Source of the DNA: Klebsormidium nitens
Lineage: Eukaryota; Streptophyta; Klebsormidiophyceae; Klebsormidiales; Klebsormidiaceae
Direction of reading: 5' to 3'
NCBI GenBank assembly: GCA_000708835.1
Contig: DF237092.1
Coordinates: 85,365-149,364 of the forward strand
DNA length: 64,000 bases
Below, in pieces: positions 25,582-37,830 of this stretch. The notes beneath the pieces are model-generated. The model made no database searches. It was not told the DNA's origin and was given only the letters and a program-made list of their open reading frames with translations. Numbering within the stretch: position 1 is the stretch's first letter; every line of letters starts with the position of its first letter. The position numbers were made by a program, and so were the translations under genes.

Positions 25582-25925
25582 GGAGGCGAACTGCTGCTTT
25601 ACGAGTTGTTATCGTGGTCCAACTCACATTGATTCGGCTTTCTCATTGTGGAACGGGCTGGCTGTGAAGACAAATGGCCTTAGAGGTCACACCTCAAATT
25701 CATGCGGAAGCCGTCGCTTGACATGCATTATTGTTTGGGTTTTTGACAATCCCATAAGGGGAGGCGAAGTGCGCTTTGCGAATTGCTATCGCTGGTCCTA
25801 CTTGCGTTAATTTCGCATCTGCTTCCGGAACGTGCTGGCGGGGAAGACAACTGGCCGACGAGGTCACACATCCAAAGATTGCAGAAGCCGGCGCTTGACG
25901 TGCATTTGCTTTTTGATCTGTGAAC
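25582..25925. repeat. 178-bp tandem pair
   Basis: Copies start at GGAGGCGAA (25582 and 25760). Shared blocks in order: GCTTTRCGARTTG, then TGGTCC, then GGAACG, then GAAGACAA, then TGGCC, then GAGGTCACAC, then GCAGAAGCC or GCGGAAGCC, then CGCTTGACRTGCATT. Divergence is moderate. No frame is shared. Confidence 0.8.
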
Positions 25926-27027
25926 TTCGACTGACAGGAAGCCCACATCTTTGAATACTCGCTTACAACATTGCCATGCCCTTTGGACGGAGGCCAGAAA
26001 CATTTAGAGATGAGGTTGGCTTGCCTGGCATCTGAGATGTCGAAGTGCTTGCACTTTGTTGGAACGCCATCCGCTGTGAAGCATGCCGGTGCACTGCTTC
26101 ATTTCGAGGCAGGCATTTGTGAACTGAAGCTCTTTCGGTGTTGAATTTTACACGAGGTTCCTGTAGAGGTTTGCAGGATATAGTTTCATCCAGATGAACG
26201 CAAGCATGCGCGTTTGCTCCTGTTCAGAAATTTGGGTTCCTGCGCTTCTTGAATTCTTCATTGCTGTCCTTGTCTCAGTTGACTTGGCGCAATGGATTTG
26301 ACCTCCGCTGTCAGCAGCTAAGAGCGGACTGCGCCCCTGGTACCCGAAGGGGCCGGCGCAAGCGCTTCTTAGGTCCATATACAATATTCTTGGATGCTCT
26401 CGGATAGAATGGTCGGCCATGACGAGAGTCGCAGTGCGGACTCCGCACATCCGTTTCAGTTCCTGTCTCCGAGGCCCTCGAGTCTGCTGGTCGCTACAAG
26501 TAGACGGTCACGAATAGGCCCACGTCTTAGTGACGTCAGCTCGGACAAGCAAAATGTGGCCTTGATGGGGAGAGCGTCCGCCGTTTGCACTTGCTCCTGC
26601 TTACCTTGCTTGCTCACCTTGCGAATTGATTGACTTGCTCATGGTCACCTTAGCGTTATGTTGACCTTCGTTGCTGCGCAAGAGCTGTGATCGACCAGCT
26701 CAACGATTTTAAGTTCTTCGCCAAACTGGCCGCCTTGTGGGTTCAGAACTATCTGATTCCCCTTTCCGCCAACTAAACGAGCTCAAGAGCAAAGGGGTCG
26801 CTGCCTGAGCCCCTGTTACATTAGAGAGGAAAAGGCCCGGCGAACAGCCCCGAGGAGCCACCGTCTTAGTCCAAGCGACTGTGCGGGTGCTAGGCTCGTC
26901 CATGCCTAAATCGTCCTGATGTTGAATTGGTTCGAAAACACTGGCAGTGATGCACTACCCTGAAGCCCTGCTTTAAGCAACAGCGAACACCGATTGACAG
27001 AACTTTGGTTCGCATGCTAGTTCATGT

Positions 27028-27132
27028 CCGAGTCTCGGCGTATGATCTAAGTCAATTTGTGATCGAGTCTCAGCTTATGGTGGAGTCTCAGCTTATGGTC
27101 GAGTCCCAAAATTACGGTCGAGTCTCAGTCAG
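27028..27132. repeat. minisatellite of GTCGAGTCTCAGCTTATG type
   Basis: Five degenerate units of about 18-24 bases are built on CGAGTCTCRGCKTATG. The two central ones (about 27,062-27,098) are nearly identical. Non-coding. Confidence 0.8.
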
Positions 27133-27257
27133 TTTGCTCCACGTGGGTCCCCTGGGCTGTCAAACGCTTTGAACAATTCCTGAATATCCCTCAAGTTGAA
27201 GCAAAGAGCGAAGGGGTCCACTGAAAGATTAAGTTGCCGGATGTGGACCGCATAGAA

Positions 27258-27345
27258 GGGCTGGCTGTGATGGGATGCTCGCAGAGGCCCTGCTTCAATC
27301 ATCAGGAAGATTGTCCGTTGCGGAAGCCGGCCGTTCATTGTGTCT
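27258..27345. repeat. dispersed relative of the 3,163 repeat start
   Basis: It reads GCTGTGATGGGATGCTCGCA, then CCCTGCTTCA, then GCGGAAGCCGG, the same order as in 855-955 and 3,163-3,262 (GTGATGGATCATGCTGA, CTTTGCTTCA, GAAGCCGG). Confidence 0.55.
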
Positions 27346-29322
27346 AGGTGCACTTACAAACCAGGCGCTACGGTGGCAAAGCGTTGTTGCTCGGCAGAAG
27401 CCGTGGTTCTTTGTCTGCTACTGTGGTTGTTGTTTGTGCTTATGCGCGTCTGTAAAACGTTCGATTCATCCGGCTAAGGTCACTTGGAATGTGGCGTAAT
27501 TCCAGTACACGACGATGACGGAAGACTAAACCCGTACACTTAAGTTCGTGTGGATCAATCTAGTAAAGAACAAAATGATGTCTCTGGTCCGGTTGCAAGG
27601 GCAGCCCATCAGACGATCTCAGGGCTGAAGTGTATGACCAAGTTTGTCTTATTGGCTGCTTCCCTATGTCTCAAGCTTGACTAGAAATGGTGTCAAAAAC
27701 GATGGCAACGATGGTTCACCCCCTGCGTGCTTTTTCGCGGGCCACATCCGGAGAATCCAGCGGCGCCGGTCGATACTATTCAAGTGGCAAATGGATTGCC
27801 ATCTGTATTTATGTCTATCTCGTGCATGCTGTTGTCGTCACGTGTTATGCTACGGCGTAGCCCTTTCCTACAAGTTGCTTGCATTCCGAGTCACTCTTTC
27901 CTTCTAGACTCTGCACGCTTTGTGAAGCTACATGTCGAATACGCTACCCTCAATTTGAAGACCGCCATGTCTGAAGAAATTTGTCTGCAGTTTCTTTGAT
28001 CATGCATGCCAACATGGTTTTGATGCAAGAATTTGGGCATGTGCTGGCACGAAGGGCCACAAGTGTGGGCGGTCATGGCTGATGCTAGACTTTCTATGCA
28101 AATCAATAGAGCATAGCCAATCAACCCTTTCCATCGCCTGAAGTTAACCCGATGGCTCTCTCGTATACGGTTCTGAAGCAATGACTGCCGTGAAACGTCG
28201 TTTCACAAGCCCCTACCTCGTTCTCATTCTGAAGCCGGTGCGTACGTTTTTGACTTCAGGTCCTCCTCCTAGTTATGACGAACCAAACTTGTCGAGGAGT
28301 TCGATAACGGTTTCTCCAGTTGGATTGCAACGGTTCGGCTCCTTCTCCTATTCAGGGAGCTAGGAAGGCGCGTCGCCTCATCCGGTTTCCCTGAAGCTTT
28401 GTCCTGGTGTGAACTTGCAACCGCGCACCAAAGTTCGTGTCGCCATGAACTCCTTCGCGCACCTGCTTTATTCCAGATCTCTTTTCGAGTTTTTGCCTCA
28501 TGTCAATGCCGGTAAGATTTAACCTTTCTGCTTTTGGCATCCTTTTATTAAGCGTCGCAAATTAGTCATAGCTTTGGATCAACTCCTTTGACTGTCTGCT
28601 CGTCACGTCTTTCCTGCGAGATTGTGAACACTTCGTCTTTCTTGAATTCGAGATTTCGAGCACGAGCTTCATGGCCAGGGAGAAGCTCCGCCTGTTTCTT
28701 CTACATTTCGGGTCTCGCTCCGGATTGCGTATGTTCTAGGCTGCTACTTCAGCTTGTTGAGCTTCTGTGGAAGAAGTTTTGCCCGGCCGCTTCGGCTCCT
28801 TCATCTTCCTTAGATTGGACGTTCTAAGAGTCCTTGCTCGACCTCGTCAGATTTCCGGACCCTGCAACGCTGTTTCGAAATTGAAGGCGAAAGGATCAGC
28901 TATGATAGTACCGGCAATAGGCTCCGACCCAGCCATATTTTCTCGAAGCCATATTTCCTCGAAGCTGCTATGTTCCTTCCTTCGGAATGCTATACTGAGA
29001 TTACTGTTGGTCCAGTCTCAATCAAACCATGTTAAGTCGGGAGACATTACGCTCCTGAGCAGAGTGGCTTGGGCAACCGGTTGTATTGCTACTGTTGTGA
29101 ATTCCGTCGCTAACTCCAGTAGGTTAGCGTGTCGCCACGTGTCGCTAGGCTCTGACATACGTCTCGTTGATGAGGATGCCGGTGGCAATGCTTGCTTGGG
29201 AGAGTGGCCGAGCTGATGATTATCTTGTTTCTAATCACGCTCCAAAAGTGCTGCAACAATCTACTATTCAGCATAAAAATCATGAAAACAACAGCATTTT
29301 CTGAGTGCAACGCATCGATTTG

Positions 29323-29935
29323 CTGGCAGCGATGGATCGTGCTGGAGCTTTGCTTCAGTCACCCCTTGTCTTTCTTACAGAAGGCGGGATACCGTCCGAA
29401 TCGCGCATGCCTTGGGGCTCAACGGACGGTTGCTCTTATCAACTTCCTGGACTTGGGCTTGCTGGAGAAAATGTTGGATTCGTGTAGAAGGCTTGCAACT
29501 GCCGTATGTCACCATCCCTTCGCTTCAAGCCGAAGGGCTGTCCCTGCGCTAACGCATGCGGCACTCAGGTTCAAGTTCCTCAAGCAACTGCCGGTCTCGA
29601 ACCGTTGTATGTGTTTAAGCGAGGGTCCTGTAATGAGTTGTCTTTTTCAGTGATCCCTGCCCTTTTCAATCACAGAAAACGATAAAGTAGGTCCCACAGA
29701 TAAGGCGGGCTCGGATGGTTGCTTTGATGAGGTCTCAATTTTTTCATAGATCAGGAGCCTCTCCAGATGCCAGCCGTTCCATGGTTTTACCAAAGGCTCG
29801 TCGTTTTTTTGGTGCCTCTTTTGTCTTTCAACTCAACATATTATGTCTACCAGGCCCTTCTTGTCTTCCCCCACAAGTGGACCCACGTGCTTTCCAGACG
29901 TCCGCATCCCTCGACTTTCCGCTTGCTTTCCGTGC
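29323..29935. repeat. dispersed ~600-bp relative of repeat unit B
   Basis: Collinear with 3,163-3,780. GATGGATCGTGCTGGAGCTT matches near 3,172. GCGCATGCCTTGGGG is at about 29,403 and 3,243. CTTCGCTTCAAGC and CTCAGGTTCAAGTTCCTCAAG correspond to blocks near 3,360 and 3,415. AAGTAGGTCCCACA then GGGCTCGGATGG correspond to about 3,543-3,575. Same orientation, about 26 kb away. Confidence 0.65.
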
Positions 29936-30580
29936 GTGTACCCAGCCTATGGCATGTGCCGCATCAAAGAAGTCTTTCCTAAGAGAACCGAAGGATTGCA
30001 GTAGTCCACAAGCCGCTGTTTCAGACTTCCCAAAACTCAGACAACCCTTTGGATCCTAAGAAACTGCGGTTGTTGACGTGTGTAGTTCTGATAACGAAGC
30101 CTCGATGGAAACTGGCAATGATATGAAAGGCCTCTGCGGCGTTGCCGCAAGTCTTTTCGTTGAAGATCAGACGCTGGTTGTGCCAATTAAGCAAACGCAG
30201 ATTTTTCAATCGTGGCAACTTCGTTCGTTGGTTCTGAGACAGGTGCTTTGAAGCTGAGGATCCCTACTACATCCTCTTTGCAAGCAAGGTTCGGCTTCTT
30301 CAAAGTTTTCTTCTGTTTGAGGTGCTGCTGCGCGCGCAATTGCACTTTGCTGTGTGCACCGAAATGACGAAGAAAAAGAAGGCCGGGATGCTACTGAGCG
30401 TCATGACGAGGCTATGCCTCAATAGGCGATCCATGTAGACAATGCTGACAAGCCAGTCGGTAAGTGGACCCATTAACATGTGCCGACAACGTTCTCTTTT
30501 GGAACCTAAACCGTTTCCTCTTCTACTCTCCCATTACCTTGACCCAGTACTCCAATAATCGTTGGCAGCAAAAAGGTCAA

Positions 30581-30632
30581 CGCGCTTGGCAAAAGTCCTC
30601 GTTTGACGCGCTTGGCAAAAGTCCTCGTTTGC
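30581..30632. repeat. 26-bp tandem duplication
   Basis: Two copies (30581-30606 and 30607-30632) of a unit beginning CGCGCTTGGCAAAAGTCCTC are identical except for the last base. Likely recent slippage. Confidence 0.95.
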
Positions 30633-33600
30633 ATGTTGGTCAGGCAAACCCGACCGCACAACTCAGGGTATGATATACACCTGTTTCTGTTTGGGCATGT
30701 GGGCACCTACTTATCTGCTTCTATGCTGAGCTTTCTGTACAGGACGTGTACCAGCGTAAGCGAGAATCTGCAGAACGCCTTTGTAGCCGAGCGGGTTGCA
30801 TCGGCGGCCTCGTATGTGAAAGACTAGGCATCATCTTCTTAGCCCGGGCAAGCCCTTTGCTATCACACTGTTTAGGGCGGGTGATCACCATCCTGAAATT
30901 TTGGTATATGCATGTCCAGTCTGCTACAGTCCCATGATTTTAGAGAGAATTGCACCTCGTCAGACGGATGTCTCATTTGGTTTGCTTCTGCACAATGAAA
31001 TCTTCCCCTGCGCTTCTCTCTCTTAGGTTCTTCCCTTAAGGCACGTTGTGTCCGAGCGAATCACTTTGAAGATTGCACACGGCAGCAAAATTCATTTGCG
31101 TTCAGTCCTCTTTCTGTTACGCCATGCACCTGATACCGTCGCCGATGACCTCAATCTATTTTGGTAACTGCCCTTAAAATACAAACTCCGACTTTTGTGT
31201 AGTTTGCGCGCTGTATTGGGTCGCGTCCGTTGAAAGCTCGTCTACTTCCGTGTTCTCAGGGGACGTGCTTCTGAAGTCTGTGGCTGTGACGTGAAACAGC
31301 GCTCTGCACGTATTTGCAGATAGGAGGTTGAAGCGTTTTATTCTACTGATGCCAAGAAGTTATGACTTACAAAAGCTAGCCATAATACCATCGTGCCATG
31401 TGATCATATCCATGTAATTATTGGATGATGGCACAAAACCTGCAAGTGGGCATTGATTCGAAGAAAGCTGAACCTTCGGCCCAGATGTTTTTCCTCCTTT
31501 TTCCTCCGCTTTCAAGAGCTGGTGCGAGGTATTCTCTGTAAACCGCTTTAGACACACTCTGCAACATCTAAGCGCTTGGCGGTTTTTATGTTTTCGTCCC
31601 CCTTTCGGAGGTCAAGGAGTCCTCCTCATTCTGGTCCCGAAAGAAGTCCGCAACAGTATCCAGGTCATAGTTGCTTTTCGTAGAAAACAACGAATGTGCC
31701 AACTCGGGTGTGGGTCACAAGGCGGTGATTCCTGCGATATGCTTCAGCCATTTGCTTGGCAACCCACACTCCAGGTCTGAGCCGGATTGAGCCGGATTCT
31801 TCCATCGGTTGCCCCTGCCACGATAAAAGTGGACTCTTTATTAACCAGGGCCCGGGCTTATTGTTGGTTCAGATATTATTTGTTGGAATTAGCAAGTTTC
31901 TTTCAATCCTGGATGCGCTCTTCCTTTCGTTCCTGACTGTGCAAGTGTTTCGACCTGAGAATGTGCTGAAAGAATCCAAAGTTGGTGTATCATCAGGGTA
32001 GCAAATGAGAAGGCCCGTCATCAATTTCCATTGCCGATCCATCCGTTTCAGGCGAAGCCGCGTTTCGATTATTCGGAGTGGCAACCCACCCGTCTGCAAA
32101 TCATAAGCCAAGATGTCGCGCTTTCACGCTCTGAATGAAGACCCACCGCCAGTCGTAGACTTGGTCCCATTGCTTTACCAGGGTATGTATGCCGGGTCAT
32201 GTTCAACGCTCCATTTGTTTCCGGTCCCCTGTTTATCTCCCTTTTGCTTTTGCTTTCTGCTTTACGATGGGACTTTCTATTCGTGTTTTTTTTGGACTTT
32301 CTTCTGACCGTGATTTGATTGCGGCCATAGAGCGGAATGTGACAGAAGTCTCTCTTTCGAGGAGGTCAATAAGTTATTTTTCATTACGTGCTTTCATCCT
32401 TGGCCAGACGAAGTCTCTGTAGAGATTTCTATCGGATAACGTGTTCCGCTAAAGTGTGCAAGGCAACTTGGCAACGAAGGATGTCCGCTCCGCGGGCTCG
32501 ACACTTCTCAGATTGTGGACGACTTTCTCAGCAGAGCCTGCCACACACATTCATTTTTGGATTTTTCAAGTAAGCACCGCTTAGTACGCTTTTGGAAGCC
32601 GCTGACTGCGGTCAGTTGGGGAATCGATATCGTACGCAGCAAAGCAGCGGGTTGTCACCTCTGCGGGTGGGCTAGCTTGCTCGAAACCCGGATGTCAAAT
32701 ATTAACAGCTTGATTTCAGGACAGCTTTTCTTAAGTTGGCAAGTACGAGGAGTCCATAGTAGGCCCCTCTGCGTTCAGGGGGCGTGAAACTCTGATCCAA
32801 TCGTAAGCGGTCAAGCAGGACGCATTTACGGATCTTTTAAGTTAGCTGGAGGATTGTGCAAGGGGGATGTGTTGTAAACGTTGACGTGGTGCAGACGTTT
32901 TGTCCTGCCAAAACGTGCCAACTTGAAGGTGCAATTCAGACAAAATTCTGTACATACGTAGAAAGATTCCGATATCATATTGCCTTACCGGTGAAGCTTT
33001 GGACCTCGGGTTTGAAAAGCATCACCGAAACAAGTCAGAAACTTGCCTCTCACTTGACGGTATTTCCGAGACCCTCCCACGGGTTGGATCCGAGTCAAGC
33101 CTTGTCGCGCAGACAATCTAGGCTGATCTGCTACTGGTAGAAATCAAAGGCTGCTGAACAAAGCTTTTCAAATGCACCAGATGGGCAGAGGGTACATGCG
33201 TGTTTGGCTGTGAGAAAACTCAGGATGAGGATCTCGGCGCCTCATCACGGTCCGTCGAGAGCCATGCAATTAAGCAACGTCGGCGTTCAAACATAACAGT
33301 CGTACGGTTAGTTTCTCATGCCGCTTCTAATTTTCGTTGACTCGTACGTATGGTCTGTAGGGCTAGCGACGGCAGTCAATTGTTGCATGTTTGGCGGACG
33401 GACGAGGCGTCGAATTGCGCCGGTGATGCCAAGAACGCATCCCGACGTCGATCCAACAATTAAAGAAAGATGCATCTCTCATACGTCTATAAGCTTTCTT
33501 AAAGAAGCGTGTCTAGAAAACGTGCGTCGTCGAAAGATTTAAGCCGTTCTGGGCTGCAATACGATCCCATCGTCCTCAAGTTACGACACAAATATTCTTC

Positions 33601-36424
33601 TGAGTCCTAAATTCATACTGCGCTTGAGAGCGGCTGTGAGGACTCACCGCAGTGACGCTTGCCTCTCGTCGTGTCGACGTCACCAAGCTGTGCCGTCTCC
33701 GTTGAAGCCGGCGATTATACGAAGTAAAGCAATAGTTGACGGTCGGTTTTGTGGCTTACTTCCACGAATTGACGCAGCACTCCTTGCCGAGTTGATATGT
33801 CTTCCGGATCTTTCGGCCGCTAGAATCGAGTTCGGCGCCACCAATTTTTATAACTAATACATTCGCCTGTCGATTGTGGCCGTGAAGAAGAGCTTTGACT
33901 TGGTTTCCAGACGCCTCGGCAAGCCATGCTACTGATCCATATGCTTTGAAAGCGTCCGATGCCACCTTTGACTTCAATCTGCCCCAGTGCAGCTAGTTGC
34001 CAGATGCTTTGCTACGATCGATATCTTGCATGGCCGGCACGGAGCAGCAACTCAAAACTCGATGAAAGACTTTGCACACATACTTGTACGTATCAAACGG
34101 CGCGCTAAGCAATTCTTCAAGGGAGCTGACGGCCAACTGTTTTTCGGACTGTGTTTCGGGCGTTGTGTTTTCGGAAATTTGTTATTGACCCCTATTACAG
34201 CAGATTGTTATCGGGCTAGCCCACTTGGGGGTTGCCCGGCAACGGCTCACCCAGGGATCCGACTCTAGGGCCTCTTTTTAATGCCGCCGCTATGCACGGG
34301 CGCATCCAAACTTCCTGAGAATTCGTCACCCCAATGACTTCTTCCTTTCTCTCCCTGATTTATCCGTGCGACGTGGTCGTGGGACGCTTGTCTAGTCTCA
34401 GCCCACCAAATAAAGATGGGAGTGTTACAGTCGCGGCTGTGATTTCAAAGAGCGCACTAGTCTGCGATAAGGTTGCAGAGTTTGGCTTTGAAGTTCCCTG
34501 AGGCCCTGTAAATTGCAGATTTCAAACCTCTGACGTAACAGTGCCCTCAATTCAAATTCTCAGCATAGTGAATGTAGCGCCCGTTAGGGGATGAAAGCGT
34601 GCAGTGCTCAATCCGACCACGTTTTAAACGTTTCCTCTCAGTTTCTCGAATGACTTATAGAGCTTCTCAAAGGGGGCAAAGGGTGAATAGCGTTTCACTG
34701 TCAGTGCCGATGCTATGGAGACAAGAGTCATCAAAAGGCCATATGCCCAACGGGTACATTTGGAAAGTTTGGCTGCTAACAAGGCCGTTCACCAGGCTCG
34801 AGCCTCAAGTCATTGGACACTGAACCGGGCTGTTCTCATGCTCTTTACCGCCCAATGCAAGTCTGGTTATCGGACAGTTAACCCTTCTGTATCGGCGCAT
34901 AGCCAGCCCATTATAACCAACTATGGTTACGGGCCCAAAACTGATGTGCGCGCAACGGCAGACAAAGGCGCTCTAGGTGGGCTTGTGACCGCGAAACGCT
35001 TTCGTCGTCAGCCTTTCAAAGTTGTGTTCGAGCCTGGCTAGGCGACCCCTCGTCGGGACTGGATCAAAAAATCTGACGTTTCCCAGGCTTCTTGGTTTCT
35101 TCGTGTTCGAGGCAAACGGTGTTATCCGGAGCTGCTGAGATTTACGTTGTTGAATGCCGTTGTGACGCATACTGCGAGTTCAGATTGCAAGCGGTACTGG
35201 CTAGATCAGCAACCACTGATATCTTTGCTCCTGGGAAAGAGTGCAAATCCGAGGTCTCAATTCTTGCTTCATGATCGCACTCACCTTATGCTCAATCGGT
35301 GAGTTTGGAGGCTGTGACTTCGATCTATGGTACGCTACATGCCACTCAAAGTCACGGTGGCACAGGAGCATCCATTACACGTCTGAGCCACATAGGCCGA
35401 TCCTGACACCGTAAAATTCCTTCCAATTGGTTTTGATTCATCATATTCCAATGGGCCGTACTGAAACTTATGAGTCGAGTTACTCGGGATTCTCTTAACA
35501 TCTAGGCAGAAAACTCGTTTTCAGATGCATTCTGCTTTTACCTCTCTGGTGGGAAACTTATGCAAGTGGATACTACAGTCGGTAAGTTGATCTTACAGTC
35601 GGCGTCTATAAGCTCGTTTCTATCGTCTCCTTGATTGTGCAGTCTTCCGAAAGGGGTGCTTCCGCTTGCAAACGACTCAAGGTTTTGCGCTCTTCGTCGG
35701 TAGAAGCTCGAGTCTGCTGTTCGAGTCTCGCTAGCAACAAGACTTTGTCTGCTTCTCGGATCGAAACCAACTATTACTCGTTCTTCTCACGAATATGTTG
35801 TAGCCGATAGATTGAGGGGACAAGCGTTTCTACAGGAATAAAATTATCATCTTACCCCCATATGGTCATCCTTGGCCAGACTGGATTTCCAGAAAGCTCT
35901 CGCTGCCCCGAAGTCCCACCAAAAACTGATCTTTGCAAGGCAATGAAGGGTGTTATCTGCGGCGGGCTTAACATTTTCCGCAGGACTGGACAGCCGTTCG
36001 CCTCATCAGAGCCTTGCTTTTTCAGCCATGTTCACTCTTGACCAGGTGACTTGAGAAGTTGCCGTTCAGTACACTTTCAGAAATGCTGAGTGCGATCAGC
36101 CATCTGTGATTTGAAACTTAGACATCAAGGCGCGCCGAGGGGTTTGAATTCTTGAAAGCGGGGACGCATGCCTTACTCGTGCTCGATTCAAATTCGTGGT
36201 TCTTTTGAAGTTCCTGCCGCGCTTGAAACTGTATGATTTGTGCTTTTTGGAGCGCCCCTCCCCCTGCACCTAGTACTCCTCCATTCCAGAGATACAAGCA
36301 ATGGCTAGGTAAAAGGCAAGGGATGGGGGGAAAAGGATTGATGCCATCATACAAGGCCCAAGAATGACCCGGCAAGCTTTAAGATTGACCACGAGGCAAA
36401 TTTCAGATTCGCGAGCATGCCAAG

Positions 36425-37830
36425 CATGCGGCTGTGAGGAAACACGACATCATGAGGGCTTCCCTCAGTCATTGCGACATCGGTGCTGAATTGCCGCTTC
36501 GAAGAGCGCACAGTCACACTCAACCCCGGCCCTTGTGAGTGACCATTCTCGTGGTCGCATTTTCAGGAGTCTTTAAGGACATAGATGAGCGCTCAAAGGA
36601 CATAGGTGAGCGCTCAGCGGCCGAAATTGCAATGCGCGTACGTCTGGCGATGTTTGCCTTGTTGCGTCTGGAATCGCTGTAGACAGCCGTATTTTGCCCG
36701 TATTTCAAATCGCTGGCCCTTCCCTTAGCTTCACCGGGACTTTCCCAAAGATCGATCCAACTTCAATGTCTGTTGAACGTCGAGGACCTCATTCTGCTCC
36801 GATAAGGAGGCACGCGCTCTGCTGATGACGTGCAAAGGAGCGTGCCAGGCCTAGTGGGCGGTTCAAGGATTTTGGCTAAACACCAATCCAAAAGGTCGCT
36901 AGCGGGGCAGATTGGCTCTGTTCACCACATGGGTGTCCACGCATTAGCTGCTCGTCTGAAGCCAGTTTCCTTGCGGACGCAGCACAGTGTGTTCCTCCCT
37001 TACCTCAGAAATCAGTCTCCTTTGGTTTTTGCATTCCGGCGTTGACATTTTCGTTCTCTCTGCGGCTTACATCGTTCCCCTCCTTTTGCTGAGATTGGTC
37101 ATCTCCATAGTCTCTAGAAATGGTTTGGCTCGCAGTGTCGCCACTTTCGGATGCGGCTCCTGACACTTTTCTCGTGTTGTCCGAGAAATACCAAGTCTGA
37201 TATAATGTTAAGCGACGTCGATGAATGTCCTCTCTGGTATGATCGAGGTCGTACCGTTAATCCTGGCCGTGACGCACCAAAGCAAAGAGGTCGTGCCCGA
37301 CCCTCAAAGCTCACCACCCTTGTTGCAATCTGAAGCCATGAAGTCGGCAATTTGGAAGTGCGGCTGCTTTACGATCACACAAAGATCTGTTTCATTGCAA
37401 GCCTCCGCAATGTATGTTGATCACCTGAGCTGGTTGGTCACTTTCAAATCAAACAAGGTGCCCAAAGTGGGTACAGTGAACCAAATTCTTTGATTGTCGA
37501 TACAGACGCCAGCCCGGGTTCTAAGCCACGTGGCTGATTCTCTTTTACGGCTGGTAAAAAAACGAAAAATTCACGTCGCTGCCCCTTCTCGGCAATTCAA
37601 CGGCTTTTCTCCATTGGGCCATTGTTTTAGAATCCAGTGGACTGTACGTCGGGAAGAGTCTGCCCGTTCAACATCTGCGCCACGCTAGGAACTTGCAAAC
37701 AAGCGTGTCTGGTCGTTGCGATCATCAGTTTTGATGAGTACCCCATCGAAGATTACGGGGACAACACCAGAAGGCTCCATAGGCCGTGATGGGGACTGCA
37801 CGTTGAGCGGGCTGAGCCTCACACGTCGGC
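36425..37830. repeat. diverged direct repeat, copy 1 (partner 40,955-42,660)
   Basis: Three islands recur 4.5-4.85 kb downstream in the same order. GCGGCTGTGAGGAAACACGA, ending in AGAGCGCACA, is at 36,429 and about 40,955. GGCCGTGA, then CAAAGCAA, then CTTGTTGCAATC and GAAGCCATG, is at 37,265 and about 42,112. GGCCGTGATGG is at 37,783 and 42,612. Spacing grows slightly along the repeat, consistent with indels. Confidence 0.6.
36575..36615. repeat. 21-bp tandem duplication
   Basis: AAGGACATAGATGAGCGCTC (36575-36594) is followed at once by AAGGACATAGGTGAGCGCTC (36596-36615). Non-coding. Confidence 0.9.
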
